DNA of 64,000 bases from Paenibacillus sp. UNC451MF. Lineage in GTDB: Bacteria > Bacillota > Bacilli > Paenibacillales > NBRC-103111. The position numbers and the translations under genes were made by a program. The notes under the pieces are model-generated. The model searched no databases and was not told where the DNA came from. It saw only the letters and a list, made by a program, of their open reading frames with translations. The stretch lies in NCBI RefSeq assembly GCF_000686845.1, contig NZ_JMLS01000018.1:62001-126000 (forward strand), read 5' to 3'. Below are positions 26,942 through 37,710 of the stretch, piece by piece (the stretch's first letter is position 1; every line of letters begins with the position of its first letter).

Positions 26942-27216
26942 GTTTGCTTTCCATTCCCATGGGAATGATATAATACGGGAAATTTTTCAGAGGCATAAAA
27001 AAGTTTGATTGAAAAAAGGAGGCATTAACAGAAAAAATAAGGAAAGTGTCGAAAAAAAGTGGTACAATAGTGAGTGTTTGTTGCGATTAGCCCAGCAAGC
27101 AGGAAATATAATGCATCATATCGAACTCTTTTTTCGTTTGATGCGGGGGTAGATGGATGAAACCGTCGGACTCTGGCTCATATAGAAAGCTATCACTGAT
27201 AGGAGGATTTTGCTAA
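26942..27216 (+). other. sucC promoter and leader region
   Basis: Non-coding. TGGTACAAT at 27060-27068 is an extended -10 element without a clear -35. The transcribed leader of about 145 bases contains an interrupted hairpin: TGCATCA (27112-27118) with TGATGC (27139-27144), and inside CGAA (27122-27125) with TTCG (27133-27136). TAGGAGG precedes sucC. An AGGAGG at about 27018-27023, upstream of the -10, is not followed by a usable reading frame. No known riboswitch is recognised. Confidence 0.5.
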
Positions 27217-28377
27217 ATGAATATTCATGAGTACCAAGGCAAAGAAGTGCTGAAACAGTATGGTGTTGCCGTACCTGAAGGAAAAGTCGCTTTTACGGTT
27301 GACGAAGCAGTTGAAGCTGCAAAGCAGCTTGGAACTTCTGTCGTTGTAGTTAAAGCGCAAATTCATGCCGGCGGTCGCGGTAAAGCAGGCGGCGTAAAAG
27401 TTGCTAAAAACTTGGACGAAGTTCGCACGTACGCTGAGCAAATTTTGGGTAAGGTATTGGTTACTCACCAAACCGGTCCTGAAGGTAAAGAAGTAAAGCG
27501 TCTTCTCATTGAGCAAGGCTGCGATATTAAAAAAGAATACTATGTGGGTGTAGTCGTTGACCGTGCTACTGGCCGTGTAGTTATGATGGCGTCCGAAGAA
27601 GGCGGAACTGAAATTGAAGAAGTGGCAGCTCACACGCCTGAAAAAATCTTCAAAGAAGTTGTCGATCCTGCTGTAGGTCTGCAAGCATTCCAAGCACGCA
27701 AATTGGCTTACGCTATCAACATTCCTACTGAATTGGTTAATAAAGCAGTTAAATTCATGATTGCTCTTTATACTGCGTTCGTAGACAAAGATTGCTCCAT
27801 CGCGGAAATCAATCCTTTGGTTGTTACAGGCGGCGGAGACGTAATGGCATTGGATGCGAAATTGAACTTCGATTCCAACGCTTTGTACCGTCATAAAGAC
27901 ATTCAAGCTCTTCGCGACCTTGAAGAAGAAGATGAAAAAGAGATCCAAGCGTCCAAATTCGATTTGAGCTACATAGCGCTTGATGGCAACATCGGCTGCA
28001 TGGTTAACGGCGCAGGTCTTGCTATGGCGACCATGGATATTATTAAATACTACGGCGGGGACCCTGCAAACTTCCTAGATGTAGGGGGCGGTGCTACTAA
28101 AGAGAAAGTTACTGAAGCTTTCAAAATCATCCTTTCCGATGAAGCGGTAAAAGGTATTTTTGTAAACATCTTTGGCGGAATCATGAAATGTGATGTTATC
28201 GCTGATGGCGTTGTGGCAGCAGCAAAAGAATTGGGTCTGACTCGTCCATTGGTTGTACGTTTGGAAGGTACGAACGTAGAGCTTGGTAAGAAAATCTTGA
28301 ACGAATCCGGCTTGAACATTGTGGCTGCAGACTCCATGGCTGACGGAGCACAAAAAATCGTTGCTCTTGTTAAGTAA
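27217..28377 (+). CDS. sucC: Succinyl-CoA synthetase beta subunit (ADP-forming)
   Basis: With SucD converts succinyl-CoA to succinate with formation of ATP in the citric acid cycle. The 386-residue ATP-grasp protein starts [17 protein letters not shown], has [19 protein letters not shown] (nucleotide binding), [11 protein letters not shown] (metal ligands) and the subunit-interface block [24 protein letters not shown] precedes the ATG. Codons are markedly biased, as expected of a highly expressed gene. Confidence 0.98.
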   Translation: MNIHEYQGKEVLKQYGVAVPEGKVAFTVDEAVEAAKQLGTSVVVVKAQIHAGGRGKAGGVKVAKNLDEVRTYAEQILGKVLVTHQTGPEGKEVKRLLIEQGCDIKKEYYVGVVVDRATGRVVMMASEEGGTEIEEVAAHTPEKIFKEVVDPAVGLQAFQARKLAYAINIPTELVNKAVKFMIALYTAFVDKDCSIAEINPLVVTGGGDVMALDAKLNFDSNALYRHKDIQALRDLEEEDEKEIQASKFDLSYIALDGNIGCMVNGAGLAMATMDIIKYYGGDPANFLDVGGGATKEKVTEAFKIILSDEAVKGIFVNIFGGIMKCDVIADGVVAAAKELGLTRPLVVRLEGTNVELGKKILNESGLNIVAADSMADGAQKIVALVK

Positions 28378-28441
28378 TGTCCGTTCGGAGCCAACCGTGC
28401 GAATTCATCTTCAAATAATTCAAGGGATGTGAACTATACAA

Positions 28442-29374
28442 ATGAGTATTTTAGTGAATAAAGATACGAAAGTAATCACACAAGGTATTACAGGTTCCGT
28501 AGGTATGTTCCACACAAAAGGCGGTCTTGACTACGGTACACAAATGGTAGGTGGCGTAACTCCTGGTAAAGGCGGAACGAACATCGACATTACGTTGGAA
28601 AACGGCTCTACTAAATCTCTTCCTGTGTTTAACACAGTTGCAGAAGCTAAAGCAGCTACTGGAGCTACGGTTTCCGTAATCTACGTTCCACCTGCATTCG
28701 CAGCAGATGCGATCATGGAAGCAGTAGATGCAGAATTAGATTTGACCATTTGTATCACTGAAGGTATCCCTGTATTGGACATGGTTAAAGTTGCCCGTTA
28801 CATGGAAGGCAAAAAAACTCGCTTGATCGGACCAAACTGCCCAGGTGTTATTACTCCGGGCGAATGCAAAATCGGTATCATGCCTGGATATATCCATACT
28901 CCTGGTCACGTAGGCGTAGTTTCTCGTAGTGGAACCTTGACATATGAAGCGGTTCATCAATTGACTACTCGTAACATTGGACAATCTTCCGCTGTAGGTA
29001 TCGGTGGAGACCCTGTTAAAGGTTCCGAGTTTATCGATATTTTGAAATTGTTCAATGAAGATCCTGAGACTTACGCGGTTATCATGATCGGTGAAATTGG
29101 CGGAACAGCAGAAGAAGAAGCTGCTGAATGGATCGCAGCTAATATGACCAAACCGGTTGTAGGCTTCATCGGCGGACAAACAGCGCCTCCAGGAAAACGT
29201 ATGGGCCATGCGGGCGCCATCATTTCCGGCGGTAAAGGAACGGCTGCTGAGAAAGTTGCTACAATGGAACGTTGCGGTATTAAAGTAGCTCCTACACCTT
29301 CCGAAATGGGCTCCACATTGGTTAGCGTTTTGGAAGAAAAAGGATTGCTTGATAAATGCATCACTAAGAAGTAA
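28442..29374 (+). CDS. sucD: Succinyl-CoA synthetase alpha subunit
   Basis: A 310-residue partner of SucC that binds CoA and carries the phosphorylated His256 in [13 protein letters not shown]. Other hallmarks are [24 protein letters not shown] and [10 protein letters not shown]. It follows sucC after 64 bases, with only a modest ribosome site (AAGGGATGTGAA), and is closed by a strong terminator. Confidence 0.98.
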   Translation: MSILVNKDTKVITQGITGSVGMFHTKGGLDYGTQMVGGVTPGKGGTNIDITLENGSTKSLPVFNTVAEAKAATGATVSVIYVPPAFAADAIMEAVDAELDLTICITEGIPVLDMVKVARYMEGKKTRLIGPNCPGVITPGECKIGIMPGYIHTPGHVGVVSRSGTLTYEAVHQLTTRNIGQSSAVGIGGDPVKGSEFIDILKLFNEDPETYAVIMIGEIGGTAEEEAAEWIAANMTKPVVGFIGGQTAPPGKRMGHAGAIISGGKGTAAEKVATMERCGIKVAPTPSEMGSTLVSVLEEKGLLDKCITKK

Positions 29375-29391
29375 GAAACGGACAGGCAAGC

Positions 29392-29434
29392 AGCCTTCCA
29401 TTCCCTTAAGGGAGTGGAAGGCTTTTTCTTTTTT
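29392..29434 (+). terminator. Terminator after sucCD
   Basis: A 14-pair stem with one wobble joins 29392-29405 (begins AGCCTTCCA) and 29410-29423 (ends GGAAGGCT) around a TTAA loop, followed by a long T-rich run. Confidence 0.95.
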
Positions 29435-29485
29435 TCGGACTTATTTTGCAAAAGTTGTTCTTGACGAAGGAGTGATATATACTAG

Positions 29486-30589
29486 ATGGACAATAGAACC
29501 ATATTAATTGCGCTTCATCAATTAGAAGGGATAGGGTGGAAAACCATTTCGCGCATAATGAGGTGCTTTCCACAGTTACATGAAGCCGCTCAATTGGACA
29601 GTAACGATTGGCAAGAACATGGCATTGCAGGCTCCCGTGCGGATGTACTTGCAAGAGCATTTACAGCTCTTGATTCTGAACGAATTGGGATGATGCTGGA
29701 TACATACAGTTCTAAGGGTATCGGTATCATAACGATTTTTGATGAGGAATATCCTTCGATATTAAAGCAAACTGCCCAGCCTCCTTGGGTTTTATATTAC
29801 AAGGGGACAACTGATATATTGAACAGACTGTGCATTGGAGTAGTAGGTACACGAACTCCTACGACTTACGGGCGAAGAGCGGCAGAACAACTTTCTGAAG
29901 CTTTATCATCCACTCAGGTATGCATAGTCAGTGGACTGGCAAGAGGTATCGACAGTGCAGCTCATGAAGGAGCCCTAAGAGGAATGGGGAGTACGGTAGC
30001 CGTGCTAGGCTGCAGTATTGATCAAGTATACCCACCGGAAAATAAGGGGTTATATCAAAGAATCGCCGATCAAGGCTTGATTGTAAGTGAGTATCCGCTT
30101 CATATGAAGTCTCACCCCGGATTGTTTCCTCAGAGGAATCGGATTATTGCCGGATTAAGCGCCGGTGTTCTTGTTATAGAAGCGGCGTTGAAAAGCGGTT
30201 CTCTTATTACAGCAGATCAGGCTTTGGAGGAATCCAGAGATGTGTTCGCTCTTCCAGGACCTATTACGTCTCCGAAAAGTCAAGGAGCATTAGCTTTGAT
30301 TAAGCAAGGAGCTAAGCTGGTCACTTGTGCCGAAGATATATTAGAGGAATACCCTCATTGGATATCTTTGGACACATTGAGACACATTAATGCTAATCCT
30401 CCCACTCAGCCGGCTCTTTCCAAGGATGAACAAACGATCATTGAGCTATTGCATAAACAATCCATGACCATTGATGAGCTGCTCACACATAGTCAATTTA
30501 ACTTTGGACATTTGCACTCAGTTCTGTTAAATTTACTAATGACTAAACGAGTGGAACAATTACCAGGTTCTGTATACGCTATATGCTAA
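29486..30589 (+). CDS. dprA: DNA-processing protein DprA
   Basis: Binds incoming single-stranded DNA during transformation and loads RecA. The 367-residue protein has an N-terminal helix-hairpin-helix-like region, the Rossmann-type core (VVGTRTPTTYGRRAAEQL, SGLARGIDSAAHEGAL, GCSIDQVYPPENK) and a C-terminal winged-helix (MTIDELLTHSQFN). AAGGAG lies 13 bases before the ATG, a longer than usual gap. A TTG or GTG nearer the site would hit a stop, so the start is kept. topA follows after 42 bases. Confidence 0.96.
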   Translation: MDNRTILIALHQLEGIGWKTISRIMRCFPQLHEAAQLDSNDWQEHGIAGSRADVLARAFTALDSERIGMMLDTYSSKGIGIITIFDEEYPSILKQTAQPPWVLYYKGTTDILNRLCIGVVGTRTPTTYGRRAAEQLSEALSSTQVCIVSGLARGIDSAAHEGALRGMGSTVAVLGCSIDQVYPPENKGLYQRIADQGLIVSEYPLHMKSHPGLFPQRNRIIAGLSAGVLVIEAALKSGSLITADQALEESRDVFALPGPITSPKSQGALALIKQGAKLVTCAEDILEEYPHWISLDTLRHINANPPTQPALSKDEQTIIELLHKQSMTIDELLTHSQFNFGHLHSVLLNLLMTKRVEQLPGSVYAIC

Positions 30590-30631
30590 CGATAATGGAG
30601 TCTATTTTATAAATGAAGGGGGCAGGCGCCT

Positions 30632-32716
30632 ATGGCAGATTCCTTAGTCATTGTGGAGTCACCCGCAAAAGCAAAAACCATCGGCAAATATTTAGGCAGC
30701 AAGTTTATTGTCAAGGCATCCATGGGCCACATTCGCGATCTTCCAAAGAGCCAAATTGGTGTTGAAATACAGAAAAACTTTGAGCCCAAATATATTACGA
30801 TCCGCGGCAAAGGTTCCGTATTGAAGGAATTGAAGGATGCCCGCAAAAAAGTGAAAAAAGTATATCTGGCGGCTGACCCGGATCGTGAGGGGGAAGCTAT
30901 TGCTTGGCACTTGGCTCATTATCTGGAGCTTGAAGAGACGGAAGCATGCCGGGTTGTATTTAATGAAATAACGAAACAAGCGGTTAAGGACGCTTTCAAA
31001 ACACCTAGAAAGATCAATATTGACTTGGTGAATGCCCAGCAAGCTCGAAGAATTCTAGATCGGTTGGTAGGGTATAAGATTAGTCCTTTGCTCTGGAAAA
31101 AGGTTAAGAAAGGATTATCCGCAGGACGCGTACAATCGGTTGCTGTGAAGCTGATATACGATCGGGAAAATGAAATCAAATCATTTGTTCCTGAAGAATA
31201 TTGGTCCATTACTGCCAAGCTCCTAGCTGGAACATCTGAATTCGAAGCCAAATTCCATAGTGTCAACGGCGAGAAAAAAGAGCTGAAAAATGAACAGGAA
31301 GTTAACGAAATATTGGCTTCCGTCAATAAAGCGGATTTTACTATTAATGAAGTAAAAGAAAAGGAACGCTTGCGTAATCCTTCTCCGCCATTCATTACGA
31401 GTTCTTTGCAGCAGGAAGCTGCACGGAAATTGAACTTCCGAGCATCCAAAACAATGTCTGTTGCACAGCAGCTTTATGAAGGTATTGATTTGGGCAGCGA
31501 AGGGACTGTGGGTTTAATCACGTACATGCGTACGGATTCTACCAGGATATCTCCAGTTGCTCAAGAAGAGGCGAAGGAATTTATTGTCGGAAAATTCGGA
31601 GAGAGCTACTATCCGGAGACGCCTCGTGTTTATATTAAAAAAGCAGCCAACGCTCAAGATGCGCATGAAGCTATTCGTCCAAGCTCCGTGCTGCGCGAGC
31701 CAGATCAAATTAAAGACCATTTGAGCCGTGACCAGTTCCGTTTGTACAAACTTGTATGGGAACGGTTTGTAGCAAGCCAGATGTCATCTGCAGTTCTGGA
31801 TACAATGACAGTCGATATTGCCGCTGGGGATAACGTATTTAGAGCTGTAGGCTCTAAAATGAAGTTTCCTGGGTTTATGAAGGTGTATGTTGAAGGTAAC
31901 GACGATGGCACAACGGAAGAGGATAAGCTGCTGCCTCCTCTGAAGCAAGGCGATAAAGTCAAGAAGAAACAGATCGATCCGAAGCAGCACTTTACGCAAC
32001 CGCCGCCGCGCTATACGGAAGCAAGGTTGGTTCGTGCTCTCGAGGAGATGGGGATCGGACGTCCGAGTACGTACGCACCAACACTGGAGACAATCCAACG
32101 ACGCGGCTATGTAGCGATTGAGGAGAAGAAGTTCGTACCTACTGAGCTAGGCGAGCTGGTTATCCAACAGATGATTGAATTTTTCCCTGAAATTTTGGAT
32201 GTTGAGTTCACAGCCCATATGGAAGAGGAACTTGACCATGTGGAAGAGGGGAAAGAAGATTGGGTAAAAGTGTTAAGCTCTTTCTATCAATCATTTGAAA
32301 AACGTCTTGAAGTGGCTGAAGAAGAGATGGAAAAGATCGAAATTCAAGACGAAGTTTCGGATGAAATTTGTGAGAAATGCGGTCGCCATCTGGTATATAA
32401 AATGGGCCGTTTTGGTAAATTCCTTGCCTGTTCGGGATTTCCTGACTGCCGCAACACCAAGCCGATCGTGAAAGATATTGGAGTGACTTGTCCGAGCTGT
32501 AAAGAAGGGCATATCATTGAACGGCGGAGTAAAAAAGGACGTGTGTTCTATGGCTGTGATCGTTATCCTGAATGTGAATTTGTCTCCTGGGATAAGCCAG
32601 TCGATAAGCCTTGTCCTAAGTGCGGTTCATTAGTGATCGAGAAGCGCAATAAAAACGGTGTGTTCCACCAATGCATTCAGTGTGATTTTAAGGAAGAAGT
32701 GCAAGAAAAAGAATAA
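30632..32716 (+). CDS. topA: DNA topoisomerase I
   Basis: Type IA enzyme that relaxes negative supercoils. The 694-residue protein starts with the Toprim domain ([30 protein letters not shown]) and has the active-site Tyr298 in [12 protein letters not shown]. It ends with three four-cysteine zinc modules (CEKC...CSGFPDC, CPSC...CDRYPEC, CPKC...CIQC). AAGGGGG precedes the ATG. It is part of the dprA-topA-trmFO unit. Confidence 0.98.
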   Translation: MADSLVIVESPAKAKTIGKYLGSKFIVKASMGHIRDLPKSQIGVEIQKNFEPKYITIRGKGSVLKELKDARKKVKKVYLAADPDREGEAIAWHLAHYLELEETEACRVVFNEITKQAVKDAFKTPRKINIDLVNAQQARRILDRLVGYKISPLLWKKVKKGLSAGRVQSVAVKLIYDRENEIKSFVPEEYWSITAKLLAGTSEFEAKFHSVNGEKKELKNEQEVNEILASVNKADFTINEVKEKERLRNPSPPFITSSLQQEAARKLNFRASKTMSVAQQLYEGIDLGSEGTVGLITYMRTDSTRISPVAQEEAKEFIVGKFGESYYPETPRVYIKKAANAQDAHEAIRPSSVLREPDQIKDHLSRDQFRLYKLVWERFVASQMSSAVLDTMTVDIAAGDNVFRAVGSKMKFPGFMKVYVEGNDDGTTEEDKLLPPLKQGDKVKKKQIDPKQHFTQPPPRYTEARLVRALEEMGIGRPSTYAPTLETIQRRGYVAIEEKKFVPTELGELVIQQMIEFFPEILDVEFTAHMEEELDHVEEGKEDWVKVLSSFYQSFEKRLEVAEEEMEKIEIQDEVSDEICEKCGRHLVYKMGRFGKFLACSGFPDCRNTKPIVKDIGVTCPSCKEGHIIERRSKKGRVFYGCDRYPECEFVSWDKPVDKPCPKCGSLVIEKRNKNGVFHQCIQCDFKEEVQEKE

Positions 32717-32747
32717 CTAAGTTTACGATTTTCAGGAGGTCAGCATC

Positions 32748-34076
32748 TTGTCAGATACACAAAAAGTAACTGTAATCGGAGCCGGTCTGGCTGGCAGTGA
32801 AGCCGCTTGGCAAATTGCCAGCCAGGGAGTGCCCGTTATCTTATATGAAATGCGTCCGGTGAAAAAGACTCCGGCGCACATCTCGGATCAATTCGCTGAG
32901 CTGGTCTGCAGCAATTCGCTTCGCGCCAATGGCTTAACAAATGCTGTTGGCGTGTTGAAAGAAGAAATGCGTATTCTGAACTCCCTCATTTTGCGCTGTG
33001 CAGACAAGCATGCAGTGCCTGCCGGTGGAGCTCTTGCTGTAGATAGGGAAGGCTTCTCGGCTGAGGTTACTTCGATGCTGCGCAATCATCCACTCATCGA
33101 AGTGCGTAATGAAGAACTGCAGGAGCTGCCGGAAGGAATTACTGTCGTGGCTACAGGCCCATTGACTTCACCTTCGCTATCTGCTCATCTGCAATCTTTG
33201 ATGGGTGAAGAGTATTTATATTTCTATGACGCAGCTGCTCCGATTGTAGAGAAAGATTCCATCGATATGAGCAAAGTGTATCTTGCTTCACGCTATGATA
33301 AAGGTGAGGCGGCCTATCTTAACTGTCCGATGACGGAAGAAGAGTTCAATGCATTCTATGATGCTCTTATTTCAGCTGAGGTTGCACCTATTAAAGAATT
33401 TGAGAAAGAAATATATTTTGAGGGCTGTATGCCTATTGAAGTTATGGCCAAACGTGGTAAGCAAACTGCATTGTACGGCCCGATGAAGCCAGTAGGCTTG
33501 ATCAATCCGCATACCAACGAGCTTCCATATGCCGTTGTTCAGCTCCGTCAAGATAACGCAGCAGGCACATTATACAATCTTGTTGGCTTCCAAACTCACC
33601 TTAAGTGGGGGGAACAGAAGCGGGTGTTCTCGTTAATACCAGGACTTGAAAATGCAGAGTTTGTGCGCTATGGAGTTATGCATAGAAATACATTTATTAA
33701 TTCTCCGAAGCTTCTCAAGCCTACCTATCAATTTACGAAACGCGACAACTTATTCTTTGCTGGACAAATGACTGGTGTGGAAGGTTATGTTGAATCGGCC
33801 GCCTCGGGATTGATAGCAGGAATGAACGCTGCTCGTTATGCTAAATGCCTGGATTGTCTTGTACTTCCTGCCGATACGACACTTGGAAGTATGGCTCATT
33901 ATATTACAACAGCTGACTTCAAACATTTTCAGCCGATGAACGCAAACTTTGGACTGCTTCCTCCGCTAGATGAGAAGGTCAAAGTGAAAAAAATTCGTTA
34001 TGAAAAAATTGCTTTACGTGCAATTGAGAAAATTCAGAATTTTTCCCAAAACGAATACAATTCCACTTGTAAGTAA
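32748..34076 (+). CDS. trmFO: Folate-dependent tRNA (uracil-54-C5)-methyltransferase TrmFO
   Basis: Makes ribothymidine 54 in tRNA using methylenetetrahydrofolate and FAD. The 442-residue protein begins [20 protein letters not shown], a dinucleotide-binding fold. It also has [34 protein letters not shown], and [18 protein letters not shown] at the FAD site. The start is TTG at 32748, set by CAGGAGGTC 7-8 bases upstream. No xerC/codV gene follows, unlike B. subtilis. Confidence 0.97.
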   Translation: MSDTQKVTVIGAGLAGSEAAWQIASQGVPVILYEMRPVKKTPAHISDQFAELVCSNSLRANGLTNAVGVLKEEMRILNSLILRCADKHAVPAGGALAVDREGFSAEVTSMLRNHPLIEVRNEELQELPEGITVVATGPLTSPSLSAHLQSLMGEEYLYFYDAAAPIVEKDSIDMSKVYLASRYDKGEAAYLNCPMTEEEFNAFYDALISAEVAPIKEFEKEIYFEGCMPIEVMAKRGKQTALYGPMKPVGLINPHTNELPYAVVQLRQDNAAGTLYNLVGFQTHLKWGEQKRVFSLIPGLENAEFVRYGVMHRNTFINSPKLLKPTYQFTKRDNLFFAGQMTGVEGYVESAASGLIAGMNAARYAKCLDCLVLPADTTLGSMAHYITTADFKHFQPMNANFGLLPPLDEKVKVKKIRYEKIALRAIEKIQNFSQNEYNSTCK

Positions 34077-34188
34077 AAGCTTTACTATGATAATATAAAA
34101 TTGCTTTTGAATGTCAATTTTATTGAACTCTTTGAATTGGATATTTGAATTATCGAACCTCTGCATCGCGGCTGCTCTGTTAGTGCGT

Positions 34189-34205
34189 CCTCGAACGAGG
34201 TTTTT
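34189..34205 (+). terminator. Weak terminator-like hairpin upstream of hslV
   Basis: CCTC (34189-34192), loop GAAC and GAGG (34197-34200), then TTTTT. The stem is only 4 bp. The same GAGG with two following T can instead pair with AACCTC at 34156-34161, so two exclusive folds are possible. It may end dprA-topA-trmFO transcripts or act in the hslV leader. Confidence 0.4.
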
Positions 34206-34293
34206 CTATTGAATACCTGAATATAAAAGTATTGAGGTCGCTCATCTTTGAAAATTCGTCTATAGACGGTTTTCTAATGGAGGTATATTTTGT

Positions 34294-34839
34294 ATGGAAC
34301 AAACCTTTCACGCTACTACAATATTTGCCATACGTCATGACGGGAAATGTGCTATTGCCGGAGATGGACAGGTAACGTTCGGCAATAGTATGGTAATGAA
34401 AAATTCAGCCAAGAAGGTACGTAGACTTTACCGTGGCAAAGTTATTTCCGGCTTTGCTGGCTCGGTCGCCGACGCCATTACTTTGTTTGAAAAGTTTGAA
34501 GCTAAGCTGGAGGAGCATCACGGTAATTTGCAGCGTTCTGCAGTAGAACTCGCCAAAGAATGGCGTTCAGATCGTGTGCTGAGAAGACTTGAAGCGATGA
34601 TGATCGTTATGGATGCAAGCAGTGTGCTTCTTATATCAGGGAATGGTGAAATCATCGAACCTGACGATGGGATTTTAGCAATAGGATCTGGGGGCAGCTT
34701 TGCCTTGGCAGCAGGAAGAGCGCTTCAGCGGTACGCGCCGCAAATGAGCGCTAAAGAAATTGCTCACGCTGCATTAACGATGGCTGCGGAAATATGTGTT
34801 TTTACCAATCACAATATTATTGTAGAAGAAATTGAGTAG
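34294..34839 (+). CDS. hslV: ATP-dependent protease proteolytic subunit HslV (ClpQ)
   Basis: Forms the barrel of the HslUV protease. The 181-residue protein shows [25 protein letters not shown] and AIGSGGSFA. The N-terminus is [13 protein letters not shown]. subtilis ClpQ uses a serine at position 2 and E. coli a threonine in the TTI context, whereas residue 2 here is Glu. Either Thr4 or Thr8 would need exposing by processing, or catalysis differs. GGAGG lies upstream of the ATG with good spacing. It leads the hslV-hslU-codY unit. Confidence 0.96.
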   Translation: MEQTFHATTIFAIRHDGKCAIAGDGQVTFGNSMVMKNSAKKVRRLYRGKVISGFAGSVADAITLFEKFEAKLEEHHGNLQRSAVELAKEWRSDRVLRRLEAMMIVMDASSVLLISGNGEIIEPDDGILAIGSGGSFALAAGRALQRYAPQMSAKEIAHAALTMAAEICVFTNHNIIVEEIE

Positions 34840-34861
34840 ACGATAATAAGGAGGGAATCCC

Positions 34862-36256
34862 TTGAAGCATACCGCATTGACACCAAAAGAGATTGTCGCC
34901 CAACTGGACAAATATATTATCGGGCAGAAGAAAGCTAAGAAATCAGTGGCTGTTGCGCTTCGTAACCGTTATCGTCGCAGCCTCCTGGATGAAACGATTC
35001 GCAATGAAATTGTCCCTAAGAATATACTCATGATCGGACCGACAGGCGTAGGGAAAACGGAAATTGCACGTAGACTCGCTAAGCTGGTCAATGCCCCCTT
35101 TATTAAAGTAGAAGCTACGAAATTTACGGAAGTGGGGTATGTAGGGCGAGATGTGGAAGCTATGGTCAGGGATTTAGTTGAAACCTCCATTCGAATGGTA
35201 AAGGCTGATCGTACAGATAAACTGAAAGACAAAGCGGAGCAAATGGCTAATGAGAGAATCGTGTCAATCCTAGTGCCCGGATCATCTAAATCAAAGACAC
35301 AGCGAAATCCTCTTGAAATGCTATTCGGCAATCAATCTTCCAATGAGACGCATGAACCAGAAGTGGACCATAATGTGCATGCACGCAGACAGGAGACCAA
35401 AGAACGTTTGGCAAAGGGAGAATTGGAACAGCAAATGATTGAGATTGAAATCGAAGATAATTCTCCGTCTATGTTAGATATGCTGTCTGGCCAAGGCAAT
35501 GAGCAAGCTGGTATGAACATGCAGGAACTATTCGGCAATTTCATGCCCAAAAAAACGAAAAAACGCAAGCTTCCAATTAAAGAAGCTCGTAAACTGTTGA
35601 TCCAAGAGGAAGCACAAAAACTCTTGGATATGGACGAAGTCATTCAAGATGCCGTTACGCGTGCTGAACAGCATGGTATTATTTTTATCGATGAAATTGA
35701 TAAAATATGCAGTAATGGTCGCAGCGGCGGACCTGACGTATCAAGAGAGGGAGTACAACGAGATATACTTCCTATAGTTGAAGGATCTACTATAATGACT
35801 AAGTACGGTCCAATACAAACCGATTATATATTGTTCATCGCAGCAGGGGCGTTCCATGTATCTAAGCCTTCAGACCTAATTCCGGAGCTTCAAGGACGTT
35901 TTCCTATCCGTGTAGAACTAAGTAGCTTAACGCAACAGGACTTTGTGCTCATTTTGAAAGAGCCAAAACATGCATTAACCAAACAATATACAGCATTATT
36001 GGAAACAGAAGGAATTCAGGTGCAGTTCTCCGATCAAGCTATAGAAGAAATAGCCAAAATAGCAGCAGAGGTTAATCAGAATACGGATAATATCGGAGCA
36101 AGAAGATTGCACACAATATTGGAAAAGCTTTTGGAGGATTTATCATTCGAAGCACCGGAAATCACACTAGAGCAGATTGTGATTACACCGGAGTATGTTC
36201 GTGAGAAGCTCACTGACATTGTGCAGAACCGCGACTTAAGCCAATATATTTTATAA
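34862..36256 (+). CDS. hslU: HslUV protease ATPase subunit HslU (ClpY)
   Basis: AAA+ unfoldase that feeds substrates to HslV. The 464-residue protein has [16 protein letters not shown] at the start, Walker [10 protein letters not shown] at residues 59-67, the pore region VGYVGRDVE, a variable insertion domain (about 135-240), Walker B FIDEIDKI and the sensor-2 segment [15 protein letters not shown] start at 34862 after AAGGAGGG. It lies 22 bases after hslV. Confidence 0.97.
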   Translation: MKHTALTPKEIVAQLDKYIIGQKKAKKSVAVALRNRYRRSLLDETIRNEIVPKNILMIGPTGVGKTEIARRLAKLVNAPFIKVEATKFTEVGYVGRDVEAMVRDLVETSIRMVKADRTDKLKDKAEQMANERIVSILVPGSSKSKTQRNPLEMLFGNQSSNETHEPEVDHNVHARRQETKERLAKGELEQQMIEIEIEDNSPSMLDMLSGQGNEQAGMNMQELFGNFMPKKTKKRKLPIKEARKLLIQEEAQKLLDMDEVIQDAVTRAEQHGIIFIDEIDKICSNGRSGGPDVSREGVQRDILPIVEGSTIMTKYGPIQTDYILFIAAGAFHVSKPSDLIPELQGRFPIRVELSSLTQQDFVLILKEPKHALTKQYTALLETEGIQVQFSDQAIEEIAKIAAEVNQNTDNIGARRLHTILEKLLEDLSFEAPEITLEQIVITPEYVREKLTDIVQNRDLSQYIL

Positions 36257-36311
36257 TGAATAATGAGGAGTGTGCGGCACTTTAAAGCTAGTCGCTCTGG
36301 GAGGCAGTATC

Positions 36312-37085
36312 ATGACATTGTTGACGAAGACGAGAAGATTAAACAAGTTGCTCCAAAAGGAAGCTGGGAATCCGGTCAGCTTTATGAATATGGCAGAAGT
36401 GCTTGGGGATATACTGCAGGCGGATATTTTTGTAGTGAGCCGTAAAGGGAAAGTATTAGGAAAAGCATTAACGGTTTCGGAATCCGCTGACAATTTGAAT
36501 GAAACGGTATTGTTAGAGAATCGATTCCCGCACGAATATAACCAGCTATTATTGAAGGTCGAGGAAACCTCTTCCAATATGAGTGCGTTAAGCGATTATA
36601 ATGTTTTCGGAGATAGGGTACCTGAGGATGGCATTTACATAACCATTGTACCCGTGATAGGCGGCGGAGACCGATTAGGGACTCTGATCTTAACAAGGCA
36701 AGCAGGCGGGTTTATTGATGACGACCTGATCGTAGCGGAATATGGATCGACGGTTGTAGCCATGGAAATATTGCGAGAAAAAGCAGAGCAGGTTGAGGTT
36801 GAAGCAAGAAGTAAAGCTGTCGTTCAAGTGGCGGTAGGCTCCTTATCGTTTAGTGAGCTGGAGGCTGTTGAACATATTTTTGAACAGCTGGAAGGTTCTG
36901 AAGGATTATTGGTTGCAAGTAAAATAGCGGATCGTGTCGGAATTACGAGGTCGGTTATTGTCAATGCATTAAGAAAATTGGAAAGTGCCGGAGTTATCGA
37001 AACCCGCTCATTGGGAATGAAAGGGACGTATATTCGGGTATTAAATGATCAGTTAATTCAGGGTATTCAAAGTTTGAAAATATAG
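36312..37085 (+). CDS. codY: Global transcriptional repressor CodY
   Basis: Senses GTP and branched-chain amino acids and represses stationary-phase, amino-acid and, in Bacillus, motility genes. The 257-residue protein begins [15 protein letters not shown], has the GAF effector domain and ends with a winged helix-turn-helix ([26 protein letters not shown]). I chose the ATG at 36312 after GGGAGG; a codon at 36270 adds 14 unconserved residues. It sits between hslU and a terminator, just before the flagellar operon. Confidence 0.98.
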   Translation: MTLLTKTRRLNKLLQKEAGNPVSFMNMAEVLGDILQADIFVVSRKGKVLGKALTVSESADNLNETVLLENRFPHEYNQLLLKVEETSSNMSALSDYNVFGDRVPEDGIYITIVPVIGGGDRLGTLILTRQAGGFIDDDLIVAEYGSTVVAMEILREKAEQVEVEARSKAVVQVAVGSLSFSELEAVEHIFEQLEGSEGLLVASKIADRVGITRSVIVNALRKLESAGVIETRSLGMKGTYIRVLNDQLIQGIQSLKI

Positions 37086-37101
37086 TAAACAAGCAGGTTC
37101 T

Positions 37102-37132
37102 AAGCCCTATAGCTCAAATATAGGGCTTTTTT
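37102..37132 (+). terminator. Terminator between codY and fla/che
   Basis: A perfect 10-pair stem joins AAGCCCTATA (37102-37111) and TATAGGGCTT (37119-37128) around a 7-base loop, followed by a run of T. It separates the codY unit from flgB. Confidence 0.92.
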
Positions 37133-37302
37133 CATATTGTAATAGATTGCTAATATCTTCATTATAGAAATAGTTCTGGGCGACTACATTTTATTCCAAT
37201 TATCCACATTATTTTTCGATTAATATGTCGAAGAAAGGAGGATAATGGAGTTAATTTGTTGAATAGTACAAACTAAACATCACCGTGAAGGTAGGATCGT
37301 GC
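37133..37302 (+). promoter_or_regulatory. Leader and promoter region of the fla/che operon
   Basis: This 170-base AT-rich gap must hold the main fla/che promoter. TTGTAA (37137-37142), a 17-base spacer and CATTAT is a possible weak sigma-A promoter. No exact sigma-D promoter or CodY box is visible. A strong site AAAGGAGG (37234-37241) is followed by ATG and only four more codons (37245-37262, stop TGA). A TAG at 37264 prevents this site from serving flgB. Confidence 0.4.
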
Positions 37303-37707
37303 ATGAATATTCTAAATAAGCCGTCATTTAATCAGCTAGAACGTTCCCTGGATGCTGCTTCAGTGCGTCAACGTGTTATTGCGGACAATGTAGCCAATGT
37401 GGATACACCGCTCTTCAAAAGGTCAGATGTGCGTTTTGAGGAATTGCTGCAAAATGAAATGAATGGTACTAATTCACTTCAGGGCTATAGAACGGATCCA
37501 CGACATTTCAATATTGGACGTCCTGCAATGCCAGAGGCTCAGATTGTTCGAGATAATTCGTCGGCGATTAACAACAACTTAAACAATGTCGATGTAGACT
37601 TCGAAATGTCTCTGTTAGCAAAAAATCAATTAAGATATAACGTTATGATTCAAGAGGTTAGCAGTGAAATTAAAAAAGCGAGAACGGCAATTGGAGGGCG
37701 AGTTTAA
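37303..37707 (+). CDS. flgB: Flagellar basal-body rod protein FlgB
   Basis: Proximal rod subunit exported through the flagellar apparatus. The 134-residue protein has the N-terminal rod signature (RQRVIADNVANVDTPLFKR) and a C-terminal helix (LLAKNQLRYNVMIQEVSSEI) typical of the family. The ATG at 37303 follows AAGGTAGGA; a GTG at 37285 is possible but lacks a site. It opens the 27-kb fla/che operon; flgC begins 3 bases after the stop. Confidence 0.97.
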   Translation: MNILNKPSFNQLERSLDAASVRQRVIADNVANVDTPLFKRSDVRFEELLQNEMNGTNSLQGYRTDPRHFNIGRPAMPEAQIVRDNSSAINNNLNNVDVDFEMSLLAKNQLRYNVMIQEVSSEIKKARTAIGGRV

Positions 37708-37710
37708 TAG

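Noticed and set aside
26978-26995. CodY-like ATTTTTCAGA upstream of sucC
   Set aside because: About 10 of 15 positions match, it lies about 85 bases upstream of the likely -10 box, and the right half does not fit.
27193-27948. Long antisense reading frame (251 codons) opposite sucC
   Set aside because: The highly biased codons of sucC exclude stops on the other strand; the product is Phe/Asn-rich with no family resemblance.
28736-29401. Antisense reading frame (221 codons) opposite sucD
   Set aside because: Same codon-bias effect as in sucC; no ribosome site and no domain.
29455-29483. TTGTTC-N17-TATACT as a promoter for dprA
   Set aside because: Transcription would begin at or after the dprA ATG and remove the ribosome site, so it cannot serve the gene as annotated.
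34242-34256. CodY-box-like sequence upstream of hslV (GAAAATT half conserved)
   Set aside because: Only 10 of 15 positions match the CodY consensus and the left half is poor; chance hits of this quality are common in AT-rich gaps.
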